This document shows, piece by piece, positions 60,543-64,000 of a stretch of 64,000 nt of DNA; position 1 is the stretch's first letter; every line of letters starts with the position of its first letter. The position numbers were made by a program, and so were the translations under genes. The notes beneath the pieces are model-generated. The model saw nothing but the letters and a program-made list of their open reading frames with translations, was not told the origin of the DNA and ran no database searches. The DNA is taken from positions 248,001-312,000 of the forward strand of contig FPIT01000003.1 of the NCBI GenBank assembly GCA_900119285.1, in the 5' to 3' direction. Source of the stretch: Prevotellaceae bacterium HUN156. GTDB lineage: Bacteria > Bacteroidota > Bacteroidia > Bacteroidales > Bacteroidaceae.

Positions 60543-63500
60543 ATGAAACAAACGAAACGATTGTTTTTAAGTTTCTTGACGCTGCTGGTCGCTACGATGA
60601 CGTACGCACAGGAGGTGACAGGAACTGTGTCTGACTCTTTTGGGCCAGTGATTGGAGCTACAGTCATGGAGAAAGGAACCACCAATGGCACGGTGACTGA
60701 CTTCGACGGAAACTTTACACTCAAAGTGAAAGCCGGCACTACGCTGGTGTTTAGCTATGTGGGCTGTCTGACGCAGGAGTTGCCTGCTCAGAATGGCATG
60801 CAGGTCATGCTGAAAGAAGACAGCAAGCAGCTGCAGGAAGTAGTTGTGACAGGTTACACTACCCAGCGCAAGGCCGACCTGACGGGTGCTATCTCTACCG
60901 TCAGCGTTGACGAGATGGCTAAGCAGAACGAGAACAACCCGATGAAGGCCCTGCAGGGTCGTGTTCCAGGCATGAACATCTCTGCCGACGGTAATCCTTC
61001 GGGTGCTGCTACCGTGCGCATCCGTGGTAATGGTTCACTGGAGCATAACGATCCTCTTTATATTATTGATGGTGTGCCCACCACTGCCGGTATGCACGAG
61101 TTGAACGGCAACGATATCGAGAGCATCCAGATTCTGAAGGATGCAGCCTCGGCATCTATCTATGGTTCGCGTGCTGCCAATGGTGTGATTATTATCACCA
61201 CGAAGAAGGGTAAGGAAGGTAAGATCAAGGTCAACTTCGACGGTTCTGTCGCTGCCTCGTTCTATACCAACAAGATAGAGACCATGAATGCCTCGGAGTG
61301 GGGACGTGCCTTCTGGCAGGCTAACGTCAACGATGGTATGAACCCCTCGAACAACAACCTGGGTTACAACTACGACTGGAGCTACGACCAGAATGGCAAC
61401 CCCGTGCTGAACAAGATGACCATGAACATGTACCTCGACGAGAATGGTACCGTACGTGCCGGTGACACGGACTGGTTTAAAGAGGTGACGCGTACGGGTG
61501 TCGTTCAGCAGTATAACCTCTCTGTCAGCAATGGCTCAGAGAAGGGTCACTCCTTCTTCTCATTAGGTTACTACGACAACCAGGGTACCATCAAGGACTC
61601 TTGGTTCAACCGTCTGTCTGCCCGTGCTAATGCAGACTATAAGCTCTTTGATGGCAAGCTGACCATCGGTGAGAACTTCACGCTGAACCGCAACAAGGGT
61701 GTCGATGCTCCTGGCGGTATCCTGCAGAATGCACTGCAGTTCAACCCCAACTTCCCCATCTATGCAGAGAACGGCCAGTATGCTCAGGCTCTGGGTGCTT
61801 ACTCAGAGCGTGAGAATCCGCTGAGCATGATTCGCAATGCTAAGGACAACGAGTATACCCTGTGGCGCATGTTCGGTGACGTTCATCTGAGCGTAACCCC
61901 GTTCAAGAACTTTACCCTGCGCACCACTTTAGGCTTGGACTACACCCAGAAGGAGCAGCGCTTCTTCATGTACCCCATTGCCAATGGTAAAGTAAAGCGC
62001 ACCGACACAGCCGTAGAGAGCAAGCAGGAGCACTGGATGCGCTGGATGTGGAACGCCATTGCTACCTATAACCTGGAGATTGGCAAGCACCGTGGTGATG
62101 CCATGATTGGTATGGAGGTCAACCGCGAACAGACCAAGTGGAGCAGTGCCCAGCGCTATGAGCTGGCTATCTTGAATACAGACTATATGTGGCCGTCAGC
62201 CGGTTCTGGCAAGCAGTTGGCTTTAGGTTCTGGCGATGGCTATTCACTGGTGTCCTTCTTTGGTAAGGTCAACTATACCTATGATGACAAGTACCTGGCT
62301 TCGTTCACCATCCGTCGTGACGGTTCCAGCCGTTTCGGTAAGAACAACCAGTATGGTACCTTCCCCTCTGTCAGTGCCGGTTGGCGCCTTTCTGAGGAGT
62401 CGTTCATGAACTTCACCAAGAGCTGGCTGGACAACCTGAAGGTTCGCTACTCTTGGGGACAGACGGGTAACCAGGAAATCTCCAACATCGCACGCTATAC
62501 CATCTATAAGTCTGTGGTATCTACAGGCTTGTGGGGCAGTGGTCAGGCAGGTTCTGCCTATGACATCACTGGCCGTAACGGCGGCTACGACCTGAGCAAT
62601 GGCTACGTTCGTCAGCAGCGTGCCAATGAGGACATCAAGTGGGAGACCACCACGCAGCATAACATCGGTGTCGACTTCGCCTTCCTGCACAACAGCATCT
62701 ATGGTAGCTTCGACTGGTTCGACAAGAAGACCACCGACATTCTGCTCTTCATGGACGGCATCGCCTCGATGGGCGAGGGTGCCTCACAGTGGATCAATGC
62801 CGGTGAGGTGAAGAATACCGGTTGGGAATTCAGCCTGGGTTACCGTCATAAGCTGGCCAATGGTTTCTCATGGGACATCAATGGTAACATCAGCCGTTAT
62901 AAGAATGAGATTACGAAGTTGCCTGAGACGGTGGCTGCCAAGGGTACGTATGGTGGTAATGGCGTGAAGAGCGTCGTTGGTCGCCCCATGTATTCTGAGG
63001 TGGGCTATGTCGCTGACGGCATCTTCAAGAGTCAGGAGGAAATTGACAACCATGCACAGCAGGACGGTGCAGGACTTGGTCGCATCCGCTATAAGGACCT
63101 GAACGGTGATGGCAAGATTACCGAGGCCGACCAGGACTGGATCTACGACCCGACACCCGACTTCACATGGGGTCTGAACATCTACCTGCAGTACAAGGAC
63201 TTCGACTTCACCATGTTCTGGCAGGGTGTGCAGGGTGTTGATGTCAACTGTATTGGTTATAAGTCGCAGACCGACTTCTGGGCCAACTCTAACGTCAACG
63301 TGCCTTACCTGAACAAGGGTACACGCGTGTTGAACGCCTGGAGTCCTGCCAATCCTAACAGCGACATTCCCGCACTGACCACATCAGACACCAACCGCGA
63401 GGGTCGTCTGTCAACCTACTACATCGAGAATGGCTCTTATGCCAAGCTACGTACCGTGCAGCTGGGCTATAACATGCCAAAGAGCATTACTGAGAAACTG

Positions 63501-63647
63501 AAGATGGACCGCATCCGTCTGTACGTCTCTGCCCAGAACCTGCTGACCATCAAGAGCGGCAAGTTCACTGGCAACGATCCTGAGCGTCCTGGATTTGACT
63601 ATCCTATTCCTCTCAACCTCACCTTCGGCGTGAATGTAGGATTCTAA
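60543..63647 (+). CDS. SusC/RagA TonB-dependent transporter of the fructan PUL
   Basis: A 1034-aa SusC-type transporter. A signal peptide (to about residue 22, MTYAQ) is followed by a CarboxypepD_reg-like domain (VTGTVSDSFGPVIGATV), the plug (ALQGRVPGMNISADGNPSG, YIIDGVPTT, IYGSRAANGVIIITTKKG) and the barrel to LNLTFGVNVGF. It lies downstream of the regulator and the operator-like element and upstream of a SusD gene (32 nt gap). A fructo-oligosaccharide substrate is inferred from GH32 and fructokinase in the cluster. Confidence 0.95.
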   Translation: MKQTKRLFLSFLTLLVATMTYAQEVTGTVSDSFGPVIGATVMEKGTTNGTVTDFDGNFTLKVKAGTTLVFSYVGCLTQELPAQNGMQVMLKEDSKQLQEVVVTGYTTQRKADLTGAISTVSVDEMAKQNENNPMKALQGRVPGMNISADGNPSGAATVRIRGNGSLEHNDPLYIIDGVPTTAGMHELNGNDIESIQILKDAASASIYGSRAANGVIIITTKKGKEGKIKVNFDGSVAASFYTNKIETMNASEWGRAFWQANVNDGMNPSNNNLGYNYDWSYDQNGNPVLNKMTMNMYLDENGTVRAGDTDWFKEVTRTGVVQQYNLSVSNGSEKGHSFFSLGYYDNQGTIKDSWFNRLSARANADYKLFDGKLTIGENFTLNRNKGVDAPGGILQNALQFNPNFPIYAENGQYAQALGAYSERENPLSMIRNAKDNEYTLWRMFGDVHLSVTPFKNFTLRTTLGLDYTQKEQRFFMYPIANGKVKRTDTAVESKQEHWMRWMWNAIATYNLEIGKHRGDAMIGMEVNREQTKWSSAQRYELAILNTDYMWPSAGSGKQLALGSGDGYSLVSFFGKVNYTYDDKYLASFTIRRDGSSRFGKNNQYGTFPSVSAGWRLSEESFMNFTKSWLDNLKVRYSWGQTGNQEISNIARYTIYKSVVSTGLWGSGQAGSAYDITGRNGGYDLSNGYVRQQRANEDIKWETTTQHNIGVDFAFLHNSIYGSFDWFDKKTTDILLFMDGIASMGEGASQWINAGEVKNTGWEFSLGYRHKLANGFSWDINGNISRYKNEITKLPETVAAKGTYGGNGVKSVVGRPMYSEVGYVADGIFKSQEEIDNHAQQDGAGLGRIRYKDLNGDGKITEADQDWIYDPTPDFTWGLNIYLQYKDFDFTMFWQGVQGVDVNCIGYKSQTDFWANSNVNVPYLNKGTRVLNAWSPANPNSDIPALTTSDTNREGRLSTYYIENGSYAKLRTVQLGYNMPKSITEKLKMDRIRLYVSAQNLLTIKSGKFTGNDPERPGFDYPIPLNLTFGVNVGF

Positions 63648-63679
63648 AGACCACGAATGCAATTAAACGAATAAAAGTT

Positions 63680-64000
63680 ATGAAAACAACATATATAAAA
63701 TACATCTGTGCCATGTGCGCCATCTGCGGTCTGACGGCTTGTTCTGATTTCCTAGAGGAGCAGGTGCCACAGGCTACGCTGACTCAGGACGAGGTGAAGA
63801 AACCTGAGTATATCGATAATGTGCTGATTTCTGCCTATGCCGGACTGCTCAGCATTGAGGACATGAACTCCTCGTTCTCTCTATGGAACTACGACACTCG
63901 TTCCGACGATGCTTATGTAGGCGGTGCCGACTTCTCCGATGGTGAACCTTTCCATATCCTGGAGCTGCACACCACCGTGATGACCAAAGACTGGCCATAC
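63680..64000 (+). CDS. SusD-like lipoprotein of the fructan PUL (cut by window end)
   Basis: The first 107 codons of a SusD/RagB-family lipoprotein. The leader is MKTTYIKYICAMCAICGLTA followed by the lipobox cysteine (LTACSD, Cys21), then FLEEQVPQATLTQDEVKKPEYIDNVLISAYAGL, the usual N-terminal SusD helix region. It is the partner of the SusC immediately upstream. The gene runs past base 64000, so its length and any further PUL genes are unknown. Confidence 0.9.
   Translation, partial: MKTTYIKYICAMCAICGLTACSDFLEEQVPQATLTQDEVKKPEYIDNVLISAYAGLLSIEDMNSSFSLWNYDTRSDDAYVGGADFSDGEPFHILELHTTVMTKDWPY

Overview
The window reads as chromosome of a Bacteroidota bacterium of the Prevotella / Segatella / Xylanibacter type. 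The grounds are two polysaccharide-utilisation loci (PULs) with SusC/SusD pairs, many Bacteroidota-type promoters (TTG, about 20 nt, TAnnTTTG), the acpP-fabF-rnc and rimP-nusA-infB-sufBCDS gene orders, and lipoproteins with short lipobox leaders. The genus is inferred from gene content; no 16S gene is present.

Layout. 1-10.1 kb: a beta-glucan/cello-oligosaccharide PUL (GH5 lipoprotein, cytoplasmic GH94 phosphorylase, SusC, SusD, surface glycan-binding lipoprotein with a duplicated module). 10.1-11.9 kb: repeat-rich spacer with large hairpins, a small immunity-like gene and a RAYT transposase remnant. 11.9-18.8 kb: two exported proteins, pdxB, then acpP-fabF-rnc. 18.8-22.5 kb (minus): serpin and small lipoprotein, then a membrane-anchored barrel-type protein and its ECF sigma factor. 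22.6-27.0 kb: GH3-like amido synthetase, Ig-like lipoprotein, DUF3108 protein. 27.1-34.5 kb: an AT-rich accessory island (WYL regulator, DEDDh exonuclease, several unknown proteins, a UDG-fold protein, an AAA+ ATPase operon) ending in nested perfect palindromes. 34.5-38 kb: Dna2-like nuclease-helicase and an orphan ABC ATPase. 38-48.6 kb: rimP, nusA, infB, sufBCDS, dus. 48.6-52.5 kb: SpmA/SpmB-like membrane protein and a LruC-domain lipoprotein. 52.5-54.8 kb: a tRNA-Met 3' fragment (attachment-site scar), a HipBST-type toxin-antitoxin operon and repeats. 54.8-64 kb: a fructan PUL (fructokinase, sugar permease, GH32, periplasmic-binding-protein/AraC regulator, SusC, SusD cut by the window edge).

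How the genes work together. In the first PUL, surface binding and GH5 cleavage feed SusC/D uptake, and GH94 splits cello-oligosaccharides with phosphate in the cytoplasm. In the fructan PUL, GH32 releases fructose, the MFS permease imports it and the fructokinase phosphorylates it; inverted CGTTCATT/AATGAACG elements in both intergenic regions next to the regulator suggest common control. In the island, a 40-bp block with a CCTCTGCCA...TGGCG core lies before both the WYL gene and the AAA+ operon at identical spacing, so these are probably one regulon.

The best candidates for something undescribed are the WYL-linked operon (174-aa protein, AAA+ ATPase with Asn in Walker B, 41-aa peptide), the nested palindrome element at 33999-34398, the partly duplicated cassette at 28567-29160, and heptamer arrays that have become coding sequence inside two genes. 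All coordinates and motifs were read by eye; no database search was run.
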